Of a stretch of 64,000 bases of DNA, positions 42,098 to 51,395 are shown in pieces (the stretch's first letter is position 1; every line of letters begins with the position of its first letter). This DNA is from Pseudomonadota bacterium (GTDB taxonomy: Bacteria; Myxococcota_A; Polyangia; Polyangiales; Polyangiaceae): contig JAFAER010000024.1 of NCBI GenBank assembly GCA_023423895.1, forward strand, positions 62,001-126,000. The letters are read 5' to 3'. Position numbers and translations under genes: made by a program. The notes beneath the pieces are model-generated. The model worked only from the letters and a program-made list of their open reading frames with translations. It searched no databases and had not been told where the DNA came from.

Positions 42098-42395
42098 TGT
42101 TCAGTGAAGCTAAGGAATGTATCAAGGAATGACAAGTCGCGCGCATGAGTGTCCGGACGTAGAGTCCTTCTCGTGAGCAGCACGGCGGCCGGGGAGCCGT
42201 CGGTGAGAAGACGGGACGCGTAGTGACGCGGCCGTCGAGGTGCGGGGCTTCACCGCGGACGGCGACTTCGTCGACGGCGCGCTGCACCACGCAGGGATGG
42301 TCCTGCACAGGGAGCGATGAGCCCGTTCGGGCTCGCCGCGGAACGAACGAATCAACAAACGGCAACGAGAACGAAATCGAGAAGGAGAACGAACC
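42098..42395. other. Intergenic region with possible coding remnant
   Basis: About 300 nt between divergent LysR and SDR genes. On the plus strand 42207-42320 reads EDGTRSDAAVEVRGFTADGD, FVDGALHHAGMVLHRER, stop, with protein-like composition but no start in frame (TGA at 42204). It may be the end of a lost gene. LysR sites are expected here, but I cannot assign one. Confidence 0.3.
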
Positions 42396-43130
42396 ATGCT
42401 GTCAATCAACGAGAAGGTCATCGTGATCACGGGCGCGAGCAGCGGCATCGGCGAAGCAACGGCACGGCTGCTCGGAAAGAAGGGCGCTCGCGTGGTGCTC
42501 GGCGCGCGTCGAATCGATCGCCTCGAGCGTATCGCGTCGGACATCCGGGCCTACGGGGGCGCCGCCGAGGTGCGTGAGACGGACGTGACGAAGCGAGAAG
42601 ACGTGGAGGCGCTCGTGCGCCTCGCGAAAGAGCGCTTCGGCCGCCTCGATGTCGTCGTGAACAACGCCGGGCTCATGCCGCTCGCACCGATCGCCGCCCT
42701 GCGCGTCGACGAATGGAACCGCATGATCGACGTCAACATCCGCGGAGTGCTCCATGGCATCGCCGCCGCGCTGCCCGTCATGAAGGGGCAGGGCTACGGT
42801 CAGTTCGTCAACGTCTCGTCCGTCGCTGGCCGTCAGGTCTTCCCCTCGGCGACCGTTTATTGCGCCACGAAGTTCGCCGTCCACGCGATCTCGGAGGGCC
42901 TTCGTCAGGAGTCGAAGGACATCCGCGTGACGGTGATCTCGCCCGGCCCGACGGACTCGGAGCTCGCCGCGACCACGGTCGACGAAGCGTCGCGCGCAGC
43001 GCTGGTGGAGATCCGGAAGGACCTCGTTCCGGCGGATGCCATCGCGCGAGCGATCGTCTACGCCATCGAGCAGCCCGACGGCGTCGACGTCAACGAGGTC
43101 GTCGTCCGGCCGACCGCGACCCAGTGGTGA
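42396..43130 (+). CDS. SDR-family oxidoreductase
   Basis: 244 aa. Classical short-chain dehydrogenase: cofactor motif VIVITGASSGIGEATARLLG, NNAGLM, catalytic Ser in NVSSVAG and YxxxK in VYCATKFAVHAISE. The closest type is the YdfG/clavulanate-dehydrogenase-like NADP-dependent group. GGAG precedes the ATG. Substrate unknown. Confidence 0.92.
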   Translation: MLSINEKVIVITGASSGIGEATARLLGKKGARVVLGARRIDRLERIASDIRAYGGAAEVRETDVTKREDVEALVRLAKERFGRLDVVVNNAGLMPLAPIAALRVDEWNRMIDVNIRGVLHGIAAALPVMKGQGYGQFVNVSSVAGRQVFPSATVYCATKFAVHAISEGLRQESKDIRVTVISPGPTDSELAATTVDEASRAALVEIRKDLVPADAIARAIVYAIEQPDGVDVNEVVVRPTATQW

Positions 43131-43259
43131 GTGGCTGCGCGACCGTGCCGCCGTCGTCGCTCGGCCTGCGCTCCGCGGGCGCGACGAGCCGAGCATGGCT
43201 TCAACGTGGTGCGCGGTGATGCCCCGCGTGGCACGAACACGAGAACGGACGTGGGCCGG

Positions 43260-44177
43260 TCAGGCCATCCCGCGCTGCTGGCGGGCCCACGCCTCGAAGC
43301 TCATCGGGGAGAGGCCGTACGAGCGCGCGATCTCCGGCTTCGCGAGGACGGGGGCGACGTTCATGTACGTCATGCCTTGCGCGACCCCCGGATGCAGGCC
43401 GGCTGCGATGGCCTCCTCGACGCTTCCGGCCTGCAGGACGTACTCCTTGCCGTCGCGGCGCGAGAGGATCTCGACGATCTCCGGAAGCGTGAGCAAGTCG
43501 CCTGCGAGCTGCAGCGTCACGCCGCCGAACCTCGTCGGGTCCTCGATCGCCGCCGCGGCCGCCTTGCCGATGTCCTCCGGAGCGATCAGCGGGATCAGCC
43601 GATCGGTGTGGACCACGGTGACGAGCCGGCGTCCGTCCACGAAGCCGGCCGGGTCCAGCATCGCATGGTCCATGAACGTCGACGGCAGGATGATGGTCCA
43701 GTGCGCGAAGCCCGCGCTGCGCACGAGCTCACAGGTGGCGAGCTTGTTCTCCCAGTAGGCCTCGTGAGACTTCCATCGACCTTCGGCCCATCCCTCGATG
43801 TTGCGATGATCGCCGACGCCTGACGTCGCCGTGTGCACGAAGGTCGTGACGCCTTCGGCGAGCGCGGCCTCGACGAGATTCCGTCCCTGCTGGCGCTCCT
43901 TGCTGTTGTCCATGCCGGTGGCGGAGACGATCGGCGCCTGCATCGAGAAGACCGCGCGTGCCCCGGCGCAGGCGGCGCGGAGGGATGCCGGATCGTCCAG
44001 ATCGCCGACGACCACCTCGGCGCCCGCAGCGGCGAGGGCCTTCGCGTTCGGCGCGTCCGGATTGCGCACCATCACGCGTACCGAGCTGTTCCCGCCCGCC
44101 AGCAGTGCACGTGCGGTCGCGCCGCCTTGTCGGCCCGTCGCGGCGGTGACGAGGACGAGATCTCCAGTAGCGCTCAT
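43260..44177 (-). CDS. NmrA-like NAD(P)-binding protein
   Basis: 305 aa. N-terminal VLVTAATGRQGGATARALLA is the glycine-rich loop of NmrA/atypical SDR proteins; VRVMVRNPDAPNAKALAAAG, VVVGDLDDPASLRAACAG and HTATSGVGDHRNIEGWAEG follow the family. These proteins sense NAD(P) redox state or reduce quinones. GAGGAG precedes ATG 44177. It is divergent from a TetR gene, a common arrangement for a regulated reductase. Confidence 0.88.
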   Translation of the reverse strand: MSATGDLVLVTAATGRQGGATARALLAGGNSSVRVMVRNPDAPNAKALAAAGAEVVVGDLDDPASLRAACAGARAVFSMQAPIVSATGMDNSKERQQGRNLVEAALAEGVTTFVHTATSGVGDHRNIEGWAEGRWKSHEAYWENKLATCELVRSAGFAHWTIILPSTFMDHAMLDPAGFVDGRRLVTVVHTDRLIPLIAPEDIGKAAAAAIEDPTRFGGVTLQLAGDLLTLPEIVEILSRRDGKEYVLQAGSVEEAIAAGLHPGVAQGMTYMNVAPVLAKPEIARSYGLSPMSFEAWARQQRGMA

Positions 44178-44194
44178 CGGAACTCCTCTCATAA

Positions 44195-44208
44195 GTGGGG
44201 TGCCCCAC
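44195..44208. promoter_or_regulatory. Palindromic operator candidate for TetR
   Basis: GTGGGG-TG-CCCCAC is a perfect 6-bp-arm palindrome between the divergent nmrA-like and tetR genes; TGGGGGCCCACC at 44228-44239 is a second, weaker copy. Probable TetR-binding sites controlling both genes. Confidence 0.5.
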
Positions 44209-44289
44209 CGTTTAGATCCAGAACATATGGGGGCCCACCCCGTTTGTCGAGCGCCCACCACGCGTCGTATGCTCGGGGCGAGGACCGTC

Positions 44290-44841
44290 GTGGATCGTGT
44301 GAAGACCTTGCGAGCGGACGGACAGCGCAACCGGGAGCGGATCGTGGCGGCCGCCATGAAGCTCGTCGCCCGAGACGGCGCGCAGGCGTCGCTCGAGGAG
44401 ATCGCGCGTCGGGCGGGGGTGGGCTCGGCCACGCTGCACCGACACTTCCCGTCGCGACGTGCGCTGCTCGAGGTGGTGTTCCGCGACGGCGTCGCGCAGC
44501 TCTGCCGACGGGGAGGCGCGCAGCCAGGCAAAGACCCGGGCGCCGAGCTGGCCGCGTGGCTGGAGGAGCTGACGGTCTACACCGCGACCCACCGGGGGCT
44601 CCCCATCGCGCTGCTGGCGGGACCGGACGGGCTGTCGCCAGAGGAGGTCTGCGCGACCGACATGTTGCTCGACGTGCTTCGCGTCCTCGTGAAGCGCGCG
44701 TCGTCGACCGGCGTCATCCACCCGCGCGCCACCGCCGAGGACTTGATGCTCCTCACGAACGCGATCGCGGTCACGACCGAGAACGATCCGACGACCGCGA
44801 AGCGCCTGCTCCGCCTCGCGCTCGACGGGATACGTGCGTGA
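44290..44841 (+). CDS. TetR-family transcriptional regulator
   Basis: 183 aa from GTG 44290 (GAGGA five bases upstream; ATG 44269 is in frame). Helix-turn-helix RIVAAAMKLVARDGAQASLE with IARRAGVGSATLHRHFPSRR, then a C-terminal ligand domain with TAEDLMLLTNAIAVTTENDP typical of the SbtR-like C-terminal group. Divergent from the NmrA gene, which it likely represses. Confidence 0.9.
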   Translation: MDRVKTLRADGQRNRERIVAAAMKLVARDGAQASLEEIARRAGVGSATLHRHFPSRRALLEVVFRDGVAQLCRRGGAQPGKDPGAELAAWLEELTVYTATHRGLPIALLAGPDGLSPEEVCATDMLLDVLRVLVKRASSTGVIHPRATAEDLMLLTNAIAVTTENDPTTAKRLLRLALDGIRA

Positions 44842-44900
44842 GCAGGCAGGTGCTCGAGGACGTTGCTCCCCGTCGACGGGCGCCGCGCTCGTCCGCCGGC

Positions 44901-44939
44901 TAGTTGCCCTGGCGCCCTGGCAACTAAACTTGGCAACTA
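44901..44939. repeat. TAGTTGCC palindrome plus extra half-site
   Basis: TAGTTGCC (44901-44908) and GGCAACTA (44919-44926) form a perfect 8-bp inverted repeat around ctggcgccct, and a third copy GGCAACTA follows at 44932-44939. It lies in the gap between the tetR stop and locus B; a regulator operator or a transcription stop signal are possible. Confidence 0.5.
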
Positions 44940-45068
44940 CCACGAGAAGACACGGTGACCATGTCCTGGCTCGCGTTTCGATGCGTCTTGCCCTTGCGGT
45001 GGGACGCGACCTTTGCGCCCGGGCGGAATGTGCCGCGCCTCTCAGCCGACTGAGGTTAGCCTGGGACC

Positions 45069-46202
45069 GTGGTCGCGACGCCGCCACGGCGAGCTGGCGC
45101 TGAGAACGTGAGCTTCGGGTGGCGTCCGGCGAGGTGCGGGGAGCGGAGCGCAGCGACGCCGGCGCGGCGCCCTCGGCTCGCGAGCAGAGCCTTCGCGCTG
45201 CTCGCGCTCGTCGCCGCGCTCGTCGTTCCGCGCCGAGCCGAAGCCGAGGCGGAGCCGTTTCCTTTCGAGCTCGCATGGGACGCGCCAGAGGGCTGTCCTC
45301 CCGCCTCGTTCGTCAGCGGCCGCGTCGAGCAGATATTGCGTGGCTCTCGCCTCGCGTCGATGGGCGTCGCGGCCCGCGGCACTATCGAGCAGACCAGGGA
45401 CGGTCGCTTCCGTCTGACGCTTGTCCTCCGGACGGGGGACGTCGAGGAGAGAAGGGAGCTCGCCGCGCGCACGTGTTCTGCGCTGGCTCACGCCGCCGCC
45501 GTCGTGATCGCGCTTGCGATCGATCCGTCCCAAGACGATCCGGGCGTCGATGTGGAGCCTCCAAAAGAGCCGGCTCCGTCCGAGGAGACGGCGAGCCCAG
45601 CCCCGCAACCCTCGCCTGCCACGCGGGCGCCGCGGCCTGCGCCGAAGACGGAGGTGCCATCGGTGACGCCGCCGAGCAAGCAGCCCCGGGTGCGGGTCGC
45701 CGTCGGCGCCGGAGGCGTCGTCGGCACTGGAGTGCTTCCGGACGTGGGCGGAGGGATCGCCCTCTCGGCAGCACTTCGCGCGGGACGCTTCCGCGCCGGG
45801 ATCGGCGCAACGTACTGGCTGCGCCAGAGTTCGACCTTCCACGGTCGGGCGGGGGCGTCGTTCGACATGCTCGAGGCGGGCGCGTTCGGGGCCTATCTTC
45901 TCCAGCTCGGGCCGATGGCGATCGGCCCAAGCATGAGCGCCGAGGTGTGCCATGTCCGCGTCGAGGGATTCGGCATCCGGGAGGCCTGGGCGACATCGAC
46001 CTGGTGGCCGGCGGCTGCCATCGGAGCGCGACTCGAGGCACACCTGGCGACGTGGCTGGCGGTGTTCGCGCGGACCGACGCCGTCTTCCCGATTGCCGCC
46101 GCGACCTTCACCCTCGCCACGACGAACGACGCCGTTCGGCTCCACGAGCCGGGGCCGGTGGCGCCCCGGGGAATTCTCGGGGCCGAAATCGTCTTCCCGT
46201 AG
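45069..46202 (+). CDS. Secreted protein, first gene of surface locus B
   Basis: 377 aa from GTG 45069 (GTG 45108 also possible). Signal-like segment RAFALLALVAALVVPRRAEA, N-terminal domain (ELAWDAPEGCPPASFVSGRV, ALAHAAAVVIALAIDP), a Pro/Glu-rich linker and a barrel-like C-terminus (FRAGIGATYWLRQSSTFHGR, GILGAEIVFP). Paralogue of the gene at 28479 with the same order of parts and the same position before an ECF sigma gene. Function unknown. Confidence 0.72.
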   Translation: MVATPPRRAGAENVSFGWRPARCGERSAATPARRPRLASRAFALLALVAALVVPRRAEAEAEPFPFELAWDAPEGCPPASFVSGRVEQILRGSRLASMGVAARGTIEQTRDGRFRLTLVLRTGDVEERRELAARTCSALAHAAAVVIALAIDPSQDDPGVDVEPPKEPAPSEETASPAPQPSPATRAPRPAPKTEVPSVTPPSKQPRVRVAVGAGGVVGTGVLPDVGGGIALSAALRAGRFRAGIGATYWLRQSSTFHGRAGASFDMLEAGAFGAYLLQLGPMAIGPSMSAEVCHVRVEGFGIREAWATSTWWPAAAIGARLEAHLATWLAVFARTDAVFPIAAATFTLATTNDAVRLHEPGPVAPRGILGAEIVFP

Positions 46203-46249
46203 ACACTTTTGCTCACGAATTCAGGCTTGCTCGGAGGTGATACTGGTCG

Positions 46250-46921
46250 ATGGCCCTTCGCTGGGACGGCGACCACGAGCGACGACACGCAGCCGATGCA
46301 GGGCGGCTCGCGTCGCAGCATCCTCCACCCTCGGCGACTCGGCCCGTGCCGCCGGAGCAGCCGCAGCCGTCGAGCTCGAGCTCGGCCGTGACCGGCTCCG
46401 TGTCGTTCATCGAGCTCTACCATCAGCACTTCGGGTACGTGTGGAAGTCCGCTCGCCGCCTCGGTGTGAGCCCGGCCGAAGTCGACGACGTCGTCCAGGA
46501 GACCTTTCTCACCGTTCACCGGCTGCTCGATTCGTACAACGCGCGCGGCTTCGAGCGCTCGTGGCTCTTCGCGGTGCTCTTCCGGGTCGTGCAGCGGCAT
46601 CACCGCGCGTGCCGGAGGCGGAGCGCCATGACGGAGGAGCGGGATGTCGACGCGATGCCGGGCTCCGTCGAACGGGGACCAGAGAGGGCCGCCGAGGCGA
46701 ACGAGACGGTTCGCCTGCTCGAGAGCATCCTCGACAGCCTCGATCCCGAGAAGCGAGCCGCGCTGGTGCTCTCCGACATCGAGGGGAGGACCGCCGCGGA
46801 GATCGCCGAGATCCTCGGAATGAACCCCAACACCGTCGCGAGCCGGATCCGTGCTGCGCGCGAGTACGTCGAGGCGGCGATGACGAGACACCAGGCCCGC
46901 GACGGCTGGAGGTACAAGTGA
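46250..46921 (+). CDS. ECF-type RNA polymerase sigma factor, locus B
   Basis: 223 aa. A disordered Pro/Ser head of about 50 residues, then region 2 (FIELYHQHFGYVWKSARRLG, VDDVVQETFLTVHRLLDSYN) and region 4 (KRAALVLSDIEGRTAAEIAE, MNPNTVASRIRAAREYVEAA). The stop overlaps the next gene (GTGA). Equivalent to the factor at 29634 but clearly diverged, so the two loci may have separate promoters. Confidence 0.9.
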   Translation: MALRWDGDHERRHAADAGRLASQHPPPSATRPVPPEQPQPSSSSSAVTGSVSFIELYHQHFGYVWKSARRLGVSPAEVDDVVQETFLTVHRLLDSYNARGFERSWLFAVLFRVVQRHHRACRRRSAMTEERDVDAMPGSVERGPERAAEANETVRLLESILDSLDPEKRAALVLSDIEGRTAAEIAEILGMNPNTVASRIRAAREYVEAAMTRHQARDGWRYK

Positions 46922-47676
46922 GCAACGAACGGGACGAGAAGGGAGCGCTCCTCGCGCCTCTTGCGGACGCCTACGAACCGACGAGCGCGGACGAGCGTCG
47001 TGTCCTCGCAAGCATCCAGGGAGCGCTGGCTGCCGGCGCGACGGTGGCGTCCTCGGCTACGGTGCGGGCCGAGCCCGCGCGTGCACCGGCACCTGCACCT
47101 GCCCCCGCGACCGCAGGAAAGGGGAAGAAGTTGCTCTTCGCGGGATTGTCGTGTGCCGCCATCGCGACCTTCGGTGGGTTGGCGCTTCGCACGAGCGACT
47201 CGGGTGCCGCTGGTCCGGCACCGCGCGCCGAGACGGCGAGCGTCGATGTCGCTCCGTCCGCCGAGCGAGCCGAGCCCGAGGGGACTCCGGCGATCCCGTC
47301 CATCTCGATCGACGCGCTTCCGGAAGCGGTCGTGAAGCCGGTGAACCCTCCGGCGCCGTCGGTTGCTCCAGCCGCCGTGCCGGTCGCACCGGCAGCGGAT
47401 GCGGATACGCTGGAGAGGGAGGCACGCATCCTCGCTGACGCGCGTCGAGCACGTCAGGCTGACGACGCCGAGCGCGCCCTCGGGCTCCTCGATCAGCACG
47501 CGCGTGAGTTCCCGATGGGCTTGCTCGCGAGCGATCGCGCCGCGGAGCGCATCGTGGTCTTGTGCGCTCTCGGTAGGCGCGCTGAAGCTGCCCGCGAGGC
47601 GGAGATGTTCCTGAAGGGCCGTCCGAAAGGCCCGCTCACCCGTCGGGTCGAGATGAGCTGCGCGGGGCAGCCGTGA
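46918..47676 (+). CDS. Membrane protein coupled to ECF sigma, TPR-like tail (B)
   Basis: 252 aa from GTG 46918. Cytoplasmic head (SADERRVLASIQGALAAGAT), one membrane segment (KKLLFAGLSCAAIATFGGLA), a long Ala/Pro linker and a helical tail (LADARRARQADDAERALGLL, RRAEAAREAEMFLKGRPKGP). Same build as the protein at 30251, though the sequence is diverged. A transmembrane anti-sigma or sigma-modulating role is inferred from position. Confidence 0.73.
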   Translation: MSNERDEKGALLAPLADAYEPTSADERRVLASIQGALAAGATVASSATVRAEPARAPAPAPAPATAGKGKKLLFAGLSCAAIATFGGLALRTSDSGAAGPAPRAETASVDVAPSAERAEPEGTPAIPSISIDALPEAVVKPVNPPAPSVAPAAVPVAPAADADTLEREARILADARRARQADDAERALGLLDQHAREFPMGLLASDRAAERIVVLCALGRRAEAAREAEMFLKGRPKGPLTRRVEMSCAGQP

Positions 47677-48914
47677 CGACTCGGACGACGAAGCTCTCTG
47701 CGGCGCATGTCGTGCTCAGCGCCATCTTGCTGTTCGGCACCGGCGGTGCAGCATGCGCACGCCGCACGGATGTGGCGATCGGGAGGGACTGCGCGCAGGG
47801 CTTCTGTGAGGATCCCCCTCCAACGTTCACGTCGCCCGACGCCGGCGACGACGGAGCGCTGGCCGAGCCGCCTGCCCCCGTGCTCGCCTGCATCGGCACG
47901 GAGTGCCCCTGGCCGTACGCGACGTGCTCGACGACGTCGCCGATCCAGTGCGGCACGGACCTGATGAACGATCCCGCGAACTGCGGAGCGTGTGGCGTCG
48001 AGTGTCGTGGGATCGACGGTCTCAACCTGAACGCTCGCTGCGTGCAGGGTGCATGCGTGCTCGAGTGTCAGATCAAACCGCGCCCCGGCGCGTCGAAGGA
48101 GGCTTACGAGTACGCCGACTGCAACCACCTGCTCGATGACGGCTGCGAGGTAAACCTCACGACGGACGCCGCGAACTGCGGTGCCTGCGGGAATGCTTGT
48201 CCCGCCGGAGAGCGCTGCATCAGGGGCAAGTGCGGATGTGGCCCCGGTCTCTACGACTGCGACGGCAACTGTGTCGACCGCCGCTTCGATGACAACAACT
48301 GCAAAGCGTGCCGGCGCGCGTGCGCGCTCGAGCCACCGCCGGTCCCCTGCACCCCGATGCCTCCGCAGACGCGTTACGGGTGCGTCGACAGTGACTGCGG
48401 GAAGCTCAAATGCTTCCCGGGCTGGGCCGACTGCAACGTTGACCTCGGGGACGGCTGCGCCTCCGACGGCTGCGAGACGAACACCAACGTCGACCCGAAT
48501 CACTGCGGTGGCTGCAACGTCAAATGTGGCCCCGGCCAGGAGTGCCGGATGGACCTCGGCGGGGGTGGGCCGCAGTGCCGCGATACGTGCGAGACGGCAG
48601 GGCACACGCAGTGTGGACAGCAATGCGCCGACCTGCTCACTGACGTTTCCCACTGCGGCGCTTGCTGGGCGCTCTGTCCGGCGCCAGGCCCGAACCAGCT
48701 GGTGGCCTGCGAGAAGGGGCTCTGCACGGCCGAGTGTCTCCCGGGCTTCGCCGACTGCAACGGCGATCGGGGCGACGGCTGCGAGATCGACATCCGGAAC
48801 CATCCGGAAAACTGCGGTGCGTGCGGGAACCAGTGCGATCTCGGCGTCGGCCAGCCGTGCATCGAGGGCAAGTGCTTGATGGTCGAGTGTGATGCGGGAG
48901 TGGTGGCGAAATGA
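47673..48914 (+). CDS. Cys-rich repeat secreted protein, locus B
   Basis: 413 aa from GTG 47673. A signal with a lipobox-like GGAAC, acidic spacer, then repeats DC.....DGCE....D..NCG.C...C (ADCNHLLDDGCEVNLTTDAA, DCNGDRGDGCEIDIRNHPEN). A segment NARYGCV/TRYGCVDSDCGKLKCFP is shared with the protein at 31085, confirming that they are paralogues. Both ends overlap neighbours (GTGA, ATGA). Confidence 0.85.
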   Translation: MTTRTTKLSAAHVVLSAILLFGTGGAACARRTDVAIGRDCAQGFCEDPPPTFTSPDAGDDGALAEPPAPVLACIGTECPWPYATCSTTSPIQCGTDLMNDPANCGACGVECRGIDGLNLNARCVQGACVLECQIKPRPGASKEAYEYADCNHLLDDGCEVNLTTDAANCGACGNACPAGERCIRGKCGCGPGLYDCDGNCVDRRFDDNNCKACRRACALEPPPVPCTPMPPQTRYGCVDSDCGKLKCFPGWADCNVDLGDGCASDGCETNTNVDPNHCGGCNVKCGPGQECRMDLGGGGPQCRDTCETAGHTQCGQQCADLLTDVSHCGACWALCPAPGPNQLVACEKGLCTAECLPGFADCNGDRGDGCEIDIRNHPENCGACGNQCDLGVGQPCIEGKCLMVECDAGVVAK

Positions 48915-50134
48915 AGCGCGCATGGTCTCGAGCCGCAACGTTCGCGTCGCTTGCCGGTCTCGGCTGCCTCGCCGCGACGTTTGCGAGCTGCGCGACGAGC
49001 TCCGATACGGCAGCGCCGGAAGAGGACGCGTCTTCGCCCGTCCCGGACGCCGGCGGTGGCGAAGACGTCGTGCCCGCCCCGAGCGACGCGGGCTGCGATG
49101 CCTCGGATCCCGATTGCACGACGGAGCTCGTCTCGTGTGACGAGGTGGACTGGTGCCTCGTCCCGACCAGCGTCAGCGTCTTCCACACCCTCACCAGCGT
49201 GTGGGGCTCGGCCAAGGACGACGTCTGGGCCGTGGGCTCGGGCGGGACGATCCTCCACTGGGACGGAAACACCTGGACGGAGACGCCCTCTGGCCTCCAG
49301 AACACCTTCCTCGGGATCTGGGGCAGCGGGCGAAACGACGTCTGGGTCGTGAGCAGCACGGAGGTGGTGCTCCACGGCACTCGGCTCCAGGACGGCGGCG
49401 CGGTCTGGGAGAACCGGCCGACGAGCGTCTCCGGCTTCACGTCCGTTCCGCTCGGTGCCGTCTGGGGAAGCTCCGCCGACCACGTGCGGATCGGCGGGCG
49501 GAGCTTCAATGTGTTCGAGCCGCCGTTCGCGAACCACGTCTGCAACCAGGTCGTGCTGACGGCGGATCCCGACGGCGGCACCGCCTGGCGTCCGATCCTC
49601 GGAGAGCACGCCATCACCGGCATCTGGGGGAGCTCCGCGTCGGACATCTGGATCACGGCGGACAAGAACGGACAGGCTGGATGGGAGCGTGGGAAGACGC
49701 TCCACGGCACGCCGTCCGGCGCGGGGAACGACGGAGGCGCGTTCGACGACACGCTCGCGTGGCAGGAGGTGGACAGCCAGTCGACGGTCACCCTCGAGTC
49801 GCTGTGGGGCAGCTCTGCGAGCGACGTCTGGGCTGTCGGCGTGCTCGGAACGATCCGCCACATCACGTCGTCGGACTCTCGCTGGCAGGAGGTCGCGTCC
49901 CCCACGTCCGAGACACTGCGCGCGATCTGGGGCAGCTCCGCGAACGACATCTGGGCGGTCGGCGACTCGGGGACGATCGTGCACTACGACGGGACATCGT
50001 TCCGGCTCTCGTCGGCGCAGCTGCCGCTCGGAAAGAAGCCGAACTTTCGTGGCATCTGGGGCAGCGGTCCGGACGATGTCTGGATCGTCGGCGATGTCGT
50101 CCTCCACTTCACGGGCACGAAGGCAGGTAAGTGA
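48911..50134 (+). CDS. Propeller-repeat lipoprotein, locus B (1)
   Basis: 407 aa. Lipobox-like FASC, an acidic spacer (DASSPVPDAGGGEDVVPAPS), then about seven repeats of the form W-G-S-[SA]-x2-D-[VI]-W-x-V-G (VWGSAKDDVWAVGSGGTILH, IWGSGRNDVWVV, VWGSSADHVRIGG, IWGSSASDIWIT, LWGSSASDVWAVG, IWGSSANDIWAVGDSGTIVH, IWGSGPDDVWIVG). This count fits a seven-bladed propeller. Best match to the gene at 32338. Confidence 0.85.
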   Translation: MKRAWSRAATFASLAGLGCLAATFASCATSSDTAAPEEDASSPVPDAGGGEDVVPAPSDAGCDASDPDCTTELVSCDEVDWCLVPTSVSVFHTLTSVWGSAKDDVWAVGSGGTILHWDGNTWTETPSGLQNTFLGIWGSGRNDVWVVSSTEVVLHGTRLQDGGAVWENRPTSVSGFTSVPLGAVWGSSADHVRIGGRSFNVFEPPFANHVCNQVVLTADPDGGTAWRPILGEHAITGIWGSSASDIWITADKNGQAGWERGKTLHGTPSGAGNDGGAFDDTLAWQEVDSQSTVTLESLWGSSASDVWAVGVLGTIRHITSSDSRWQEVASPTSETLRAIWGSSANDIWAVGDSGTIVHYDGTSFRLSSAQLPLGKKPNFRGIWGSGPDDVWIVGDVVLHFTGTKAGK

Positions 50135-51351
50135 TGACTGGCAACGTTCCTTCGTCGCTCGCGTTCGCGACGACAGCGCTCGTCACGTCGCTGCTGCTCG
50201 CGCTCGGCGCGTGCGCCGATGCGGAGCCGGACCGGATGCCACCCGTTCTCGAGGACGGCGGCGTCTCACTCCCACCCGAGGACGGCGGCGAGCCCCCGAT
50301 CGAGGACAGCGGCGCCGACGTGGTCGACGCGGGCGAACGGATCTGCTCGGACGACGACTTCTGTCATAGCGCGGTTCCGGCAGGTCGCGACCTCGCGGCG
50401 GTCTGGGGCGATGGGCACGGAGTCGTCTGGGCTGGGGCGGCCGACGGCGCCGTCCTTCGTTGGGACGGCTCCGCGTGGAAGCAGCACGCCGCGATCGCGC
50501 CCGGCGTGACCTCGATCTGGGGCAGCGGCCCGACGGACCTCTGGATCGCTACGGAGGAGGGGCTCGTCCACGGCGAAGGCGCGAGCCCGACCACGCTCGT
50601 GTTCACGCCGGTCGATCTGCCGGGCGATCCTACGGCTCCGATCGAGACAGTGTGGGGCACGGGCCCGGAGGACATCTGGGCCGTCGGGGGCGAGACTCCG
50701 ACCACGTTCCCGCCGCTTCCGGCGAAGGGGCGCGTCCTCCACTTCACCCGCGGCGCCGACGGTGGCGCCGGATGGACCGTCGACGATGAAGTCTCGTCGA
50801 TGACGGTCGACTATCGAGGCGTCTTCGGCAGCCCCGCCACGGGGGTCTGGCTCTTCGGAAACCACGCGGCGCCGTTCACGGAGCCGCGCGGCGTCCTCCT
50901 CCGGAGAAGGCCCAGCGCGACGAGCTGGGAGGTGGTCGACCTTCCCGCGGATCCGAAGGGCGCTGCCCCCGCGCGCTCGCTGCTCGTGGGTGGCCTGAGC
51001 TCGGATGTTTCGGTGTGGTTCGCGGGCTACACGCTCGCTGGGACGGAGGCGCTCTGGCATGGGACGAGCACGGATGGCGGCGGGACGTTTACGTGGACGT
51101 TCTCTGCGCGCGATTTCTGGGAGCGCCCCATCGCGGCCTTCTGGGGCGTGAGCGCGAACGAGACGTGGGCCGTCGGTGGGACGGGACTCGTCAGCCGCTG
51201 GGACGGCGCGAGCTGGAAGCAGGCGTCGATCCGGATCTCGAGCGTGCCCGTCGGGAGGCCGTTCCGGGGGATCTGGGGCTCCGCCGCCGACGACTTCTGG
51301 GTCGTCGGCGACCAGATCGCGCTGCACCGGACGAACGCAGGTAAGCCATGA
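50134..51351 (+). CDS. Propeller-repeat lipoprotein, locus B (2)
   Basis: 405 aa from ATG 50134 (GTG 50131 is one codon upstream). Lipobox LGAC, DGGE spacer, a Cys pair (ICSDDDFCHS), repeats VWGDGHGVVWAGAADGAVLR, IWGSGPTDLWIATEEG, VWGTGPEDIWAVGG, FWGVSANETWAVGGTGLVSR, IWGSAADDFWVVGDQIALHR. The stop overlaps a possible ATG 51348 of the next gene. Counterpart by position of the gene at 33606. Confidence 0.83.
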   Translation: MTGNVPSSLAFATTALVTSLLLALGACADAEPDRMPPVLEDGGVSLPPEDGGEPPIEDSGADVVDAGERICSDDDFCHSAVPAGRDLAAVWGDGHGVVWAGAADGAVLRWDGSAWKQHAAIAPGVTSIWGSGPTDLWIATEEGLVHGEGASPTTLVFTPVDLPGDPTAPIETVWGTGPEDIWAVGGETPTTFPPLPAKGRVLHFTRGADGGAGWTVDDEVSSMTVDYRGVFGSPATGVWLFGNHAAPFTEPRGVLLRRRPSATSWEVVDLPADPKGAAPARSLLVGGLSSDVSVWFAGYTLAGTEALWHGTSTDGGGTFTWTFSARDFWERPIAAFWGVSANETWAVGGTGLVSRWDGASWKQASIRISSVPVGRPFRGIWGSAADDFWVVGDQIALHRTNAGKP

Positions 51352-51395
51352 CGAGGTCCAGCGCCGTGGCGGCAATAGATCCGAAAGGTCGCCAG

